DNA of 64,000 nucleotides from Dokdonella sp. GTDB lineage: Bacteria > Pseudomonadota > Gammaproteobacteria > Xanthomonadales > Rhodanobacteraceae. Position numbers and translations under genes: made by a program. The notes beneath the pieces are model-generated. The model saw only the letters and a program-made list of their open reading frames with translations. It was not told the origin of the DNA and did not search any database. The stretch lies in the NCBI RefSeq assembly GCF_019634775.1, contig NZ_JAHCAS010000001.1:1426001-1490000 (forward strand), in the 5' to 3' direction. Shown here piece after piece: positions 45,205 to 54,499 of the stretch (positions within the stretch are counted from its first letter, which is position 1; each line of letters starts with the position of its first letter).

Positions 45205-45298
45205 CCGCAGGAAACGCCTTCAGGCGTGATGCTCCTTCCTTGAGGGGTTGTGCAGAAGGAGCATCGCGGCTGAAGCGGTTTCCCGTACGCGTTTCCTA
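45205..45298. repeat. REP-like core with 13-bp units, overlapping a stop codon
   Basis: A GATGCTCC...GGAGCATC palindromic region and the core AGGAGCATCGCGGCTGAAGC are followed by two units ending CGTTTCC. The core matches 28726-28750. The TAG stop of the downstream minus-strand protease lies at 45298-45296, inside the last unit (TTTCCTA). Confidence 0.75.
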
Positions 45299-46627
45299 TT
45301 GGAACCCGTTGGCGAAGATCACCTCGGACACGAGGCAGCTCGGCGTGTTCGCCGTGATGCGCGCGCGTACCTGGGTCACATGGGTCGGATGGAACTGCAA
45401 CACGTTCGACATGCAGCCTGACGGCGAGATGTGGCAATAGCTCATCAGCGTGCCTTTCGGCGCGCCGGGGCCGGAGCTTGGGCAACTGGTGGCGCCGCCG
45501 TAGCAGCCCTGGCCCGATTCGCCGGCATAGCACTGGTCGATCGTGTTCGTCGCGGTCGGATAGGCCCCTGTCGTAGCGTTCGAGCAATGCGTGTGCGAGG
45601 CGCCGAAGTTGTGGCCCAGTTCGTGGGCGACGAGGAAAGTATTCGAGGCCGCTCCGATGTCCGGATTCCAGAACACCTGGTTGACGCTGTAGCTGCCGCC
45701 GTTCCCGGAGGTTGCGCAATAGCGGTTTACCCAGGCGATGCCCGAGGCCGAATTGCCGCTCGAGGACTTGCCCGAGAGCAGGGTGGCGAACGAGCGCGGC
45801 ACCGCCCCCTGGTTGGCCGACCACCAGTTGCCGAACTCGATCAGCTGGGCCTGGCTCGCCGGCGTGTCCGTGTTCGAAAACGGATCGGTGCCGACGCGCA
45901 ACAGGGTCGTGCCCTGCAGGAGCAGGACATCGAGGTCGTTGCGGTAGATCAGGTTGATCTGCACGAGCAGCGTCGCGATCCAGTCGACCGCCTGCGCGGT
46001 GTTGTTGGAAAAGCGCTTTTCCAGAAACTCGGTGTCGGTATCGATGGCCAGCACCGCAAGCCTGGCCGGCGTGCTGGCGGCCGTGGTCGGCGGCGCGCCG
46101 AGGTGGTCGAGGAACGAGACTTCGGCATCGGGCGCCGAGACATGATCGACGTTGTCGGCGTAGTCGAGGACGACACCGGGCGGCAATGCGGCCTTGGTAT
46201 CGATCGCCTCGAAGGCGTAGCCGCCGCCGGCCTTCGTCGAGCGCAGTACGAAACCACCGCTTGCCGTGCTGCTGCCGAGGCTGTCGTACAGCGCGCCGGT
46301 CGCCGGATCGATGCTGAGCGCGATGCGTGCGCTGCCGTCGAGGCTGGCGCCGATCAGTTGGACGTGCTTGCTGCGTGGCAGTTCGCGTTCGCCGGAGGCG
46401 CTCATCTCGATGATGCGTGCGCCAGGTGCATAGATGTCGACGCGCTCAAAGCGCACCGCTGCGAGCAGGCCGGGCCCGACCGGGAACTCGGCGAGTTCCA
46501 CGCTGGTACCGATCGGTGCGCGCGTCAGGCGCGCGATGTCGCTGGCGCCGAGGGTGACCGTGCCGGGCGCGGCAAGCGCCTCCAGTGCAAACAAGGTAAG
46601 CAGCAATGTGGCGAAGACCCTTTTCAT
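45296..46627 (-). CDS. Secreted reprolysin-like (M12) metalloprotease
   Basis: This 443-residue exported protease has a signal peptide (VFATLLLTLFALEALA). A pro-region (~20-190) precedes the catalytic domain with LAVLAIDTDTEFL at its start and the zinc motif VAHELGHNFGASHTHC (HExxHxxGxxH). The Met-turn appears as GTLMSYCHI. Several Cys (YCATSG, THCSN, DQCYAG, GCYGG, TSCPSS, SGCMS, SCLVS) suggest disulfides. It ends exactly in SEVIFANGFQ, the motif shared with the other large secreted proteins here. The stop lies in a repeat. Export may use the T2SS whose C-D-E genes are nearby. Confidence 0.88.
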   Translation of the reverse strand: MKRVFATLLLTLFALEALAAPGTVTLGASDIARLTRAPIGTSVELAEFPVGPGLLAAVRFERVDIYAPGARIIEMSASGERELPRSKHVQLIGASLDGSARIALSIDPATGALYDSLGSSTASGGFVLRSTKAGGGYAFEAIDTKAALPPGVVLDYADNVDHVSAPDAEVSFLDHLGAPPTTAASTPARLAVLAIDTDTEFLEKRFSNNTAQAVDWIATLLVQINLIYRNDLDVLLLQGTTLLRVGTDPFSNTDTPASQAQLIEFGNWWSANQGAVPRSFATLLSGKSSSGNSASGIAWVNRYCATSGNGGSYSVNQVFWNPDIGAASNTFLVAHELGHNFGASHTHCSNATTGAYPTATNTIDQCYAGESGQGCYGGATSCPSSGPGAPKGTLMSYCHISPSGCMSNVLQFHPTHVTQVRARITANTPSCLVSEVIFANGFQ

Positions 46628-46756
46628 GGCGTTCTCCAGACGAGTCCGCAAGCCTGGGCGAGGCGTTGCCCGCGGAAGATGCAGGGGTTCACGGTACTTT
46701 CCGATCTTCCATCAAATGCGCGCCGCGTTCCACCAACCAGGCCTTGCTGCTGCTGT

Positions 46757-46830
46757 GAGCGACTTCACTCGCGATGGTTTCGGGTTGGATTCCGGTGCGG
46801 GGGTGGGAAGGATCGCGATTGAAGTCGCTC
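46757..46830. repeat. Inverted REP pair
   Basis: GAGCGACTTCACTCGCGAT (46757-46775) and its near reverse complement ATCGCGATTGAAGTCGCTC (46812-46830) form a hairpin in the 248-base spacer between the protease promoter side and the cysA 3' end. Nothing else is recognisable in that spacer. Confidence 0.7.
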
Positions 46831-46875
46831 CGACAGAAGGTTCTCACACAAGGAAGATTGGAGCGCGACGCGGGC

Positions 46876-47901
46876 TCAGGAAAGCCGCTGCCCATCCCTG
46901 AACAGCACCCACCGCCGCGCTGCGAGTTCGACGGAGTCGCCGACCGCAACGGGCGCGGCGGCGAGGCGGTCGCGTTCGATGCTGGCGACGATCGGGCGTT
47001 CGAGGTCACGGTGGCGCGCTTCGATGCGCAGGGCCGGGCCGAGGTCGCGCACGCTGTCGATGCGCAGGCCCGAATCGCCGTGCGCGCGCACGAAGCCGAG
47101 GTCGTGCGGGCGCACGAAGGCGGTCGTGGAAGCGTCGGTGACTCCACTCCACGCCGCGTGCAGGGTTGCGGGCAACTCGTTGACCTCGCCTAGGAAACGA
47201 CAGACGAAAGGATTGGCCGGCTGCGTGTACAGCGTTTCGGGGTCGGCGAGCTGGACGATGCGCCCGGCGTCCATCACGGCGATGCGATCGGCGAGTTCGA
47301 AGGCTTCTTCCTGGTCGTGGGTGACGAACACGCTGGTGACGTGGATGCGGTCGTGCAGGCCGCGCAGCCAGCGCCGCAGTTCGCCGCGCACGCGCGCGTC
47401 GAGTGCGCCGAAGGGTTCGTCGAGGAGCAGGATCTCCGGCTGAACGGCGAGTGCACGGGCGAGGGCGACGCGCTGGCGCTGGCCGCCGGAAAGCTGCGCC
47501 GGATAGCGGCGGGCGAAATCACCGAGCTGGACGAGGTCGAGCAGCTCGCTCACCTTGCGCGCGATCTCGGCGCGCTTGTCGCGCCGCCAGAACGGCTTGA
47601 CGCGCAGGCCGAAGGCGACGTTGTCGAACACCGTCATGTGGCGGAACAGTGCGTAGTGCTGGAACATGAAGCCGACGTGGCGCTCGCGCGCGCCGAGCCG
47701 GCTGACGTCGCGGCCCTCGAAATGCACCGAGCCGGCATCGGGGAACTCGAGGCCGGCAATCACGCGCAGCAGCGTGGTCTTGCCGCAGCCCGAAGGGCCG
47801 AGCAGGGCGAGCAGTTCACCGGATTCGACGGTGAGATCCACGCCGTCGAGGGCGGCAGCCGAGCCGTAGCGGTGGTGGATGTGGCGCGCCTCGATGCTCA
47901 T
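46876..47901 (-). CDS. cysA: Sulfate/thiosulfate ABC transporter ATP-binding protein CysA
   Basis: This 341-residue ATPase subunit of the sulfate importer has Walker [10 protein letters not shown], a Q-loop FMFQHYALF, the signature [15 protein letters not shown], Walker [14 protein letters not shown] and the switch His in [17 protein letters not shown]. The C-terminal TOBE-like region ([12 protein letters not shown].., FVRPHDLGF) is standard for CysA. The ATG at 47901 overlaps the cysW stop by four bases, and it is the last gene of cysP-T-W-A. Confidence 0.96.
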   Translation of the reverse strand: MSIEARHIHHRYGSAAALDGVDLTVESGELLALLGPSGCGKTTLLRVIAGLEFPDAGSVHFEGRDVSRLGARERHVGFMFQHYALFRHMTVFDNVAFGLRVKPFWRRDKRAEIARKVSELLDLVQLGDFARRYPAQLSGGQRQRVALARALAVQPEILLLDEPFGALDARVRGELRRWLRGLHDRIHVTSVFVTHDQEEAFELADRIAVMDAGRIVQLADPETLYTQPANPFVCRFLGEVNELPATLHAAWSGVTDASTTAFVRPHDLGFVRAHGDSGLRIDSVRDLGPALRIEARHRDLERPIVASIERDRLAAAPVAVGDSVELAARRWVLFRDGQRLS

Positions 47902-48758
47902 GTGTCCTGCCCCGGGTCGGTGGTCGCGCGGTGGATGCGCCAGCCGATCACCTGCTTGAGCACCAGCGTCACCAGGGCGAGCACGGCCAGCAGGGCGGCG
48001 ACCGCGAAGGCCGCGGTTGCCTGATATTCGTTGTAGAGGATCTCGACGTGCAGCGGCATGGTGTTGGTGAGGCCGCGGATATGGCCGGAGACGACCGACA
48101 CCGCGCCGAATTCGCCCATCGCGCGCGCATTGCACAGGACCACGCCGTAGAGCAGGCCCCAGCCGATCTTCGGCAGGGTCACGCGCAGGAACATGGCGAG
48201 CCCCGAGGCGCCGAGCGTGCGTGCGGCCTGTTCCTCCTCGTCGCCCTGCGCCTGCATCAGCGGGATCAGCTCGCGAGCAACGATCGGAAAGGTGACGAAC
48301 ACGGTCGCCAGCACGATGCCCGGCACGGCGAAAACGACGTGCAGGTCGCGTTCGGCGAGCCATTCGCCGAACCAGCCGTGCAGGCCGTACAGGAGCACGC
48401 AGACCAGGCCGGCGATGACCGGCGACACCGCGAACGGCAGGTCGATCAGTGACACCAGCACGCCCTTGCCGCGGAACTCGAAGCGCGTCACCAGCCAGGC
48501 CGCGGCCACGCCGAAGACCAGATTGGCCGGTACGCTGATCGCCGCAACCAGCAGGGTCAGGCGGATCGCCGCGCGTGCGTCGGCATCGCCGATCGCGGCG
48601 GCGAACACGCCCCAGCCCTTCTCGAAGGCATAGCCGAACACGGCGACCAGCGGCAGCAGCAGGAACAGTGCGACGAAGGCGAGTGCGACGGTAACGAGAG
48701 GCAGCGCCAGCCACCATGGATCGCGCAGCGCGGGCACCCGTTTTGCGGCGGGCCTCAT
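47898..48758 (-). CDS. cysW: Sulfate ABC transporter permease CysW
   Basis: This 286-residue inner-membrane permease has six predicted helices ([30 protein letters not shown] first). The EAA-type cytoplasmic loop [24 protein letters not shown] docks CysA. IYNEY-like [31 protein letters not shown] near the end is CysW-specific. ATGA overlaps join it to cysT upstream and cysA downstream. Confidence 0.95.
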   Translation of the reverse strand: MRPAAKRVPALRDPWWLALPLVTVALAFVALFLLLPLVAVFGYAFEKGWGVFAAAIGDADARAAIRLTLLVAAISVPANLVFGVAAAWLVTRFEFRGKGVLVSLIDLPFAVSPVIAGLVCVLLYGLHGWFGEWLAERDLHVVFAVPGIVLATVFVTFPIVARELIPLMQAQGDEEEQAARTLGASGLAMFLRVTLPKIGWGLLYGVVLCNARAMGEFGAVSVVSGHIRGLTNTMPLHVEILYNEYQATAAFAVAALLAVLALVTLVLKQVIGWRIHRATTDPGQDT

Positions 48759-49594
48759 CGTCCCCCCTTTGCGGAGCGCCGGCGCACCAGCCACAACTGG
48801 GCGAGATTGAGTGCCAGCAGCGTTGCGAACGAAGCGGCGAGCACGACCACGGCGATCGCCGAAGCACCGCCGTAGTCGCGCTGGTCGAGCCGGGCGACGA
48901 TCAGCAGCGGCGCGATCTCCGAGACCATCGGCATGTTGCCGGCGATGAAGATCACCGAACCGTACTCGCCGATCGCACGCGCGAAGGCCAGCGCGAAACC
49001 GGCCAGGATCGCCGGCCACAAGGCCGGCAGCACGACCTTGCGCAGCACGGTGAGGCGGCCGGCGCCGAGTGTCGCCGCGGCTTCCTCGATTTCCGGTTCC
49101 AGCGTTTCCAGCACCGGCTGCACGCTGCGCACGATGAACGGCAGGCTGACGAAGACGAGGGCGACGACGATGCCGCTCGGCGTGTAGGCGACCTGCCAGC
49201 CGGCGGCCTCAGTCCAGCGGCCAAGCGGGCCATTCGCGGCGTAGAGCGCGGTCAGGGTGATGCCGGCAACTGCCGTCGGCAAGGCAAACGGCAGGTCGAC
49301 GAGGGCATCGATGAGGGTGCGGCCGGGGAAGCGGTAGCGCACCAGCACCCAGGCGAGCAGGGTGCCGAACACGAGGTTGACCAGGCCGGCCAGCGCGGCC
49401 GAGCCGAACGTCACGCGATAGGCCGCGAGCGCACGCGGCGAGGTTACCGCCGCCCAGAACTCGTGCGGGCCGATGCTTGCCGACTTCAGCACGAGCGCGG
49501 CCAACGGCAGCAGCACGATCAGTCCGAGCCAGCTCAGCACGAGGCCGAGGGTCAGGCCGAAACCGGGCAGGGCCTGGCGTCGGACGAGGCGCAT
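48755..49594 (-). CDS. cysT: Sulfate ABC transporter permease CysT
   Basis: This 279-residue inner-membrane permease (also called CysU) has six predicted helices. [29 protein letters not shown] is the first, followed by [20 protein letters not shown] and the ATPase-docking [23 protein letters not shown], then [18 protein letters not shown], typical of CysT. The ATG at 49594 ([11 protein letters not shown]) fits homologues better than an earlier in-frame ATG. It overlaps cysW by four bases. Confidence 0.95.
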   Translation of the reverse strand: MRLVRRQALPGFGLTLGLVLSWLGLIVLLPLAALVLKSASIGPHEFWAAVTSPRALAAYRVTFGSAALAGLVNLVFGTLLAWVLVRYRFPGRTLIDALVDLPFALPTAVAGITLTALYAANGPLGRWTEAAGWQVAYTPSGIVVALVFVSLPFIVRSVQPVLETLEPEIEEAAATLGAGRLTVLRKVVLPALWPAILAGFALAFARAIGEYGSVIFIAGNMPMVSEIAPLLIVARLDQRDYGGASAIAVVVLAASFATLLALNLAQLWLVRRRSAKGGR

Positions 49595-49693
49595 GTGGGG
49601 CGTGCGTCGAGGGTCATGGGGGGCATTGTGCGGGATCATGGGCCCCGGGTGGCGCAGCGGATTGTCGCGAGGCCTGCGCTGTGGTTCGGCAAG

Positions 49694-49717
49694 GCATCGC
49701 CCGTGAACGGGCTCCTA
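49694..49717. repeat. REP-like palindrome overlapping the sbp stop codon
   Basis: GCATCGCCCGTGAACGGGCT followed by CCTA contains the palindrome GCCCGT-GA-ACGGGC. The minus-strand TAG stop of the sulfate-binding protein gene is at 49717-49715, inside the element. Inverted copy at 54249-54273; shorter copy at 42249. Confidence 0.75.
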
Positions 49718-50719
49718 TCGGCCCGGCAGATAGATGCGGTCGAACGAAGCGCCGTCGGCGAAATGGTCCCGGTGTGCCTGCGACCAGCCACCGAAGGCTT
49801 CGTCCACGGTCAGCAGTGTCAGCGGCGGAAAATCGGCGATGTACTTTGCGGCGATCTCGGCATCGCGCGGGCGGTAGTGGTTCTTCGCGGCGAGTTCCTG
49901 GCCCGGTTTCGTGTAGAGGAAGCGCAGATACGCCTCGGCCACCGTGCGCGTGCCGCGCCGGTCGACGACCTTGTCGACCACGCTGACCGATGGCTCGGCG
50001 AGGATGCTGAGCGAGGGCACCACGATCTCGAAGCGGTCCTGGCCGAGCTCACGCGCGGCGAGCAGGGCCTCGTTCTCCCAGGCCAGGAGCACGTCGCCCT
50101 GGCCGCGCTCGACGAAGGTGGTGGTTGCCGCGCGTGCGCCGGTGTCGAGCACGGGCACGTTGCGGTAGAGCCTGGCCACGAAATCGCGCGCCGCCTCGTC
50201 GCTGCCCAACCGATGCCTCGCCCAGGCCCAGGCGGCGAGGTAGTTCCAGCGCGCGCCGCCGCTGGTCTTCGGGTTCGGCGTGATCACGCGGATGCCGTCG
50301 CCGACGAGGTCATCCCAGTCGCGCAGATGCTTCGGATTGCCCTTGCGCACGAGAAACACGATCGTCGAGGTGTACGGCGCGCTGTTGTCGGGCAGGCGCT
50401 GTTGCCAGTCGGCGGCGACCAGGCCGCCGTGTTCGTGCAGGCCGTCGATGTCGTAGGAAAGCGCCAGCGTGACGACATCGGCCTGCAGGCCATCGATGAC
50501 GCTGCGCGCCTGCTTGCCCGAGCCGCCGTGCGACTGGTGGATCGTCACGCGGTCGCCGTGCTCCTGCTGCCACTGCGCGGCGAATGCGGCATTGACGCCG
50601 CGATAAAACTCACGGGTCGGATCGTAGGACGCGTTGAGCAGGGTGATGTCGGCGGCCGACGCCGTCGTTGCGAGGATGGCAAACGCCAGCACGTGGCGGA
50701 AGGTTCGGAACATTCGCAT
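49715..50719 (-). CDS. sbp: Sulfate-binding periplasmic protein
   Basis: This 334-residue solute-binding protein has a signal peptide ([14 protein letters not shown]) before [27 protein letters not shown]. Sulfate-contacting segments typical of Sbp/CysP are present: [49 protein letters not shown] and [14 protein letters not shown]. It captures sulfate (or thiosulfate) in the periplasm and delivers it to CysTWA. It is the first gene of the operon, 120 bases before cysT. The ATG at 50719 is used; an ATG two codons later is also possible. Confidence 0.94.
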   Translation of the reverse strand: MRMFRTFRHVLAFAILATTASAADITLLNASYDPTREFYRGVNAAFAAQWQQEHGDRVTIHQSHGGSGKQARSVIDGLQADVVTLALSYDIDGLHEHGGLVAADWQQRLPDNSAPYTSTIVFLVRKGNPKHLRDWDDLVGDGIRVITPNPKTSGGARWNYLAAWAWARHRLGSDEAARDFVARLYRNVPVLDTGARAATTTFVERGQGDVLLAWENEALLAARELGQDRFEIVVPSLSILAEPSVSVVDKVVDRRGTRTVAEAYLRFLYTKPGQELAAKNHYRPRDAEIAAKYIADFPPLTLLTVDEAFGGWSQAHRDHFADGASFDRIYLPGR

Positions 50720-50796
50720 GGCGCCCTGTCGTGACGTCGGCTGCCGATTGTGCGCGCCCGGAGGTTGGCAAAAGGTTAGGGTTGTTCCGAGCAACC

Positions 50797-50951
50797 CCGT
50801 CATTGGGAATCAAAAGGTTGGGGTCGTCCTGTACGGGCGCAGCTCGGCCTTGCGCCGGCTCGACAGACGGCCAGTCTGCCTTCGCCGTCGCGCCTTGATC
50901 TGCGCCCGCACAGGGCGGTGACGCCGTTGTGGGATTGATCGGAACATCCCC
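50797..50951. repeat. MITE-like element, second copy with one alternative end
   Basis: The core (CTGCCTTCGCCGTCGCGCCT region) and right end (GTGACGCCGTTGTGG...) match the element at 43084-43238. The left end is different, reading GTCATTGGGAATCAAAAGGT, and matches, inverted, the right end of the copy at 60232-60390. It lies in the sulfate operon's upstream region. Confidence 0.8.
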
Positions 50952-51048
50952 ACGTGATGGCCCGCGCCAGCGCGTTTTCCCGTGATATGCATGGCCGACG
51001 TGGCGTGGCAGCTGCTGCACGCTCCGTGTCCCGATCCTGAGGCCCATC

Positions 51049-52638
51049 ATGAGCTTGCATCGCCTGTTCGCCCTTGCCCTGAGCGCTGTCGTCGCATGTG
51101 GCGCACAAGCGGCTGGTTCGGCTGTTCCCGATTGCGTCCACGGCGGCAATGGCACGCTGTACGAAGTCGGCCCCGGCCAAGCCTACGCGAGTATCGGCGC
51201 GGTGCCGTGGGAGGGCTTGAACGCAGGCGACACGGTGCGCATCCACTGGCGCGCCGAGCCGTACCGGGAAAAGTTGCTGCTGCGCCGACAGGGCACTGCC
51301 GTACAGCCCATCATGGTCTGCGGAGTGTCCGGTCCGGGCGGCCAGCGCCCGGTGCTGGATGGCGAAAACGCCACCACGCGCCCGACGATGGGTTATCGCC
51401 CGGCCAATGGCGAAGGCGAAGTACGCGGATTGATCCACGTGAGCTGGGGCATCGGTGATGACTGGGGTTACAAGCCGCGCCACATCGTGATCGCCGGCCT
51501 GCATATCCGTCACGCCTTCCACGAATACACGTTCACGGCATCCACGGGTAACGTGCGCAGCTATGCTGCCAATGCCGCCGGCATCTTCGTCGAGCGTGGC
51601 GAGCACATCACCGTGCGTGACGTGGTCCTGGAGGGCAACGGCAACGGCCTCTTCGTGGCGTCCGGCGGCGAGGAGCAGACACTTTCGCGCAACATCCTTG
51701 TCGAGTATTCCCATCTGTACGGCAACGGAACCGTCAGCGTGGCCTACGACCGGCACCACAACCTCTATACCGAGGCGGTGGGCATGACCATCCAGTTCAA
51801 CCGTTTCGGCCCGCTGCGTACCGGTTCGGGCGGTGGCAATCTGAAGGACCGTTCAACCGGCACCGTGGTGCGATACAACTTCTTCGAGGGCGGTGCACGC
51901 AGCATCGATCTGGTGGAGGCGCAGGAGAGCTGGCCGATGGTCGGGAACCTTCCGGAATACCGCCGCGCTTTCGTCTACGGCAATGTCATCATCAGCGATC
52001 CGGACGGCCCCGGGTATCTGGTGCACTACGGCGGTGACAGCGGCTGCTACATCGACGGCAACTACGATCCCGCCCTGACCTGTTATCGCAAGGGCACGCT
52101 GTACTTCTTCCACAACACGGTGGTCGTGCGCACAAACCAGGCAGGACCGGGTGGTGCGTGGCGCAAGATACTGTTCGACATTTCCACCAACGACGAGCGG
52201 GTGGATGCACGCAACAACCTCGTGTACCTGCGCGCCTGGACGCCTGCTGCGGCACCGACCGATTTTTCCTGGATGCACCAGTCCGGCGAACTGCATCTGG
52301 GCGTGAATTGGGCCTCGCCCACGCTCTCGCTGTGGCGCGACAACATCACCCCGGATGGCACGATCACCGGCCTGGGCAATGTGATGACCAACCCTGCCAA
52401 CGCTCCCGGTTTCGTCGATGAAACGGGCAACGGGTTCATGCCCGACGCTGGCAGCGATGCGCTTGATGTCGGCATGGCCCTGCATCCCGACGTGATCGCC
52501 GCCGGCCACGGCGTCAGCGCGCAGTACCTGTACCCCGCCTCCGGCCAGCCGCGCCCCGACGATGGCGCACCGGACCTCGGTGCGTTCGAGCGCAACGACA
52601 TCGTGTTTGCTGATGGCTTCGAGACTGTCGTTCCATGA
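51049..52638 (+). CDS. Secreted right-handed beta-helix protein with C-terminal IVFADGFE motif
   Basis: This 529-residue exported protein has a signal peptide (LFALALSAVVACGAQA). Repeating short beta-strands (RHIVIAGLHIRHAF, HITVRDVVLEGNGNGLFV, NILVEYSHLYGNGTVSVAYD, VGMTIQFNRFGPLR, TVVRYNFFEGG) indicate a parallel beta-helix like pectate-lyase/polysaccharide-active folds. I see no catalytic signature that fixes a substrate. It ends NDIVFADGFETVVP, the shared C-terminal motif. It overlaps the next beta-helix gene by four bases, so the two are probably co-expressed. T2SS export is inference. Confidence 0.8.
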   Translation: MSLHRLFALALSAVVACGAQAAGSAVPDCVHGGNGTLYEVGPGQAYASIGAVPWEGLNAGDTVRIHWRAEPYREKLLLRRQGTAVQPIMVCGVSGPGGQRPVLDGENATTRPTMGYRPANGEGEVRGLIHVSWGIGDDWGYKPRHIVIAGLHIRHAFHEYTFTASTGNVRSYAANAAGIFVERGEHITVRDVVLEGNGNGLFVASGGEEQTLSRNILVEYSHLYGNGTVSVAYDRHHNLYTEAVGMTIQFNRFGPLRTGSGGGNLKDRSTGTVVRYNFFEGGARSIDLVEAQESWPMVGNLPEYRRAFVYGNVIISDPDGPGYLVHYGGDSGCYIDGNYDPALTCYRKGTLYFFHNTVVVRTNQAGPGGAWRKILFDISTNDERVDARNNLVYLRAWTPAAAPTDFSWMHQSGELHLGVNWASPTLSLWRDNITPDGTITGLGNVMTNPANAPGFVDETGNGFMPDAGSDALDVGMALHPDVIAAGHGVSAQYLYPASGQPRPDDGAPDLGAFERNDIVFADGFETVVP

Positions 52639-54209
52639 GCGCGCGTCGAGTCATCGCGGGTCTCGCCCCGGCAATCGCCGCGCTGCCGCTCGCCGTATCG
52701 GCCTACTTCGGCAAGGGCCCGGACGGGCATGACAACGGACAGGCCCACGCCTGCACCGGCACCAGCGCCACCCTCGCCGCCGTGCTGTGCGTGCGTGCCG
52801 GTGCCGCGCCAGGTGGCAATGGTTCGACGGCAGCACCCTACGCCGGCATCAATGCCGCGATCGCCGCCGCCAAGGCCGGCGACATCGTGCAGGTGGCGGC
52901 CGGAACGTACGCGGAGAATGTCGCGCTGGGATCACTCAACAACGGATCGGGCAAGCACCTGACCCTGCTCGGTGGCTTCAATGCCGATTTTTCCGTCCGT
53001 GATGCCGGAAGCCATGTCTCGATCATCGACGGCGGCCTCGCCAACCCTGCCGTGCAACTGCATCTGGACTCCGGCCAGACCAGCGTGCTCGACGGCTTCA
53101 CCATCACCCGCGGACGCGGCCTGGGCAATGACTGGAGCAACGGTTACGGCCACGGCGGCGGTGTCTACGCCACGCTGCACGGCAATGGCGGCATCGTCAT
53201 CTCGCACAACCTGATCCACGGCAACTTCAGCAACCAGCACACCAGCGCCGATACGCGCGGCGGCGGCATCCATACCTACACGCAAAGCTGGGGCAGCGCG
53301 ACCGGCACCATCCGCATCGAGCACAACACCGTGCGCGAGAACCAGGCCGGCAAGGGTGCGGGCATCAACGTTACTGGACGGCAGGCCGAACTGCGCCGCA
53401 ACCTGGTGGAAAACAACATAGGCCACCACGACCACGGCGGCGGCATCTACGTCTCGGCGAGCACCGTGCTCGCCGACAACATCGTGCGCGGCAACGTCAC
53501 CGGCGCGACCCAGGGCTACGGCTGGGGCGGCGGCGTACTGGTGGCTGCGGCCGATGCGCAGATGCAGGGCAACGTCATCACCGGCAACTACGCTCCGACC
53601 ACCGGTGCCGGCGTGTTCTGGGACGAAGGTGCGACCGGCACGATGCGCAACGATCTGATCCATCGCAACCTGTGTCCCAATGGCGGGCGCTCGGGCGCGG
53701 CGATCTACATCGATGGCGGTCCCGGCGGGCCGTCGATGATCGCCATCGACAACGTCACGGTGGCCGACCACCTGTGTCCGGATACCGCGCCGGACGGTGC
53801 GGCGGTGGTGATCGAGGACGGCTCGCAGGCCAGCTTCCGCAACGCCATCTTTCACGGCAACAGCCGCGAATTCAGCACGCTCTCCGGTGGCGGCTTCAGC
53901 ATCACCTGGTCGATCACGCAGGTGCCGGGCAACGGCAACTTCAGCGCCGATCCGCTGTTTGCCGATGCTTCCACGGGCGATTACCACCTGCGCTCGACGG
54001 CCGGCCGTTTCACTCCGGGTGGCTGGGTGACCGATGCCGTGGACAGCCCGGGCATCGATGCCGGCGATCCCATGTCCGACCATGCGTGGGAAACCGCTCC
54101 CAACGGTGGACGCATCAACCTCGGCGCCTACGGCAACACGCCGCAGGCCAGTCGCAGTCCGGGGAGTGACCGGATATTCGCGGACGGGTTCGAGGTGGTG
54201 ATGCGCTGA
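52635..54209 (+). CDS. Secreted beta-helix protein with C-terminal IFADGFE motif
   Basis: This 524-residue protein has a short N-terminal hydrophobic stretch (VIAGLAPAIAALPLAVSAYF) and a DUF1565-like opening (GNGSTAAPYAGINAAIAAAKAGDIVQVAAGTYAENVAL). Parallel beta-helix rungs follow (VLDGFTITRGRGLG, IVISHNLIHGNFSN, IRIEHNTVRENQAGKGAGINV, AELRRNLVENNIGHHDHGGGIYVSASTVLADNIV), with ADPLFADASTGDYHLRSTAG near the end. It ends SDRIFADGFEVVMR. The fold is shared with the preceding gene, which it overlaps by ATGA. The substrate or adhesive target is unknown. Confidence 0.82.
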   Translation: MSARRVIAGLAPAIAALPLAVSAYFGKGPDGHDNGQAHACTGTSATLAAVLCVRAGAAPGGNGSTAAPYAGINAAIAAAKAGDIVQVAAGTYAENVALGSLNNGSGKHLTLLGGFNADFSVRDAGSHVSIIDGGLANPAVQLHLDSGQTSVLDGFTITRGRGLGNDWSNGYGHGGGVYATLHGNGGIVISHNLIHGNFSNQHTSADTRGGGIHTYTQSWGSATGTIRIEHNTVRENQAGKGAGINVTGRQAELRRNLVENNIGHHDHGGGIYVSASTVLADNIVRGNVTGATQGYGWGGGVLVAAADAQMQGNVITGNYAPTTGAGVFWDEGATGTMRNDLIHRNLCPNGGRSGAAIYIDGGPGGPSMIAIDNVTVADHLCPDTAPDGAAVVIEDGSQASFRNAIFHGNSREFSTLSGGGFSITWSITQVPGNGNFSADPLFADASTGDYHLRSTAGRFTPGGWVTDAVDSPGIDAGDPMSDHAWETAPNGGRINLGAYGNTPQASRSPGSDRIFADGFEVVMR

Positions 54210-54248
54210 TCCATCCCCATTGCGGCTCCGGCGTGGAAGATTTCGGAT

Positions 54249-54273
54249 GCAGGAGCCCGTTCACGGGCGATGC
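54249..54273. repeat. REP-like palindrome
   Basis: GCAGGAGCCCGTTCACGGGC and the following GATGC form the inverted copy of the element at 49694-49717. It lies 40 bases after the beta-helix gene stop. Confidence 0.75.
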
Positions 54274-54410
54274 TCTTGTTTTCCGGATCGTATCGACAGG
54301 CATCACCCCTGAAGGGTCTCCTATGCGCGCTCCCGTGGAGGGAGGAATGCCGCAGCAGCACCCCGTGCGCGATTGTTCGTTTCACAAGCACCCGCGCAAA
54401 TCCGCTCCCG

Positions 54411-54446
54411 CAAAAAGACCGAAGGCCGGGGTTGCCCCCGGCCTTC
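54411..54446 (-). terminator. Rho-independent terminator of the large DUF11 protein gene
   Basis: On the minus strand, the arms GAAGGCCGGGG and CCCCGGCCTTC form an 11-bp perfect stem and are followed by GGTCTTTTTG. It lies 54 bases after the stop at 54500 and may also serve the convergent gene ending at 54209. Confidence 0.85.
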
Positions 54447-54499
54447 GCTTTGCTTCGCTCCAGCCTGGACGCGAACGTCCCGGCTGGAGTTGGTGGGTG

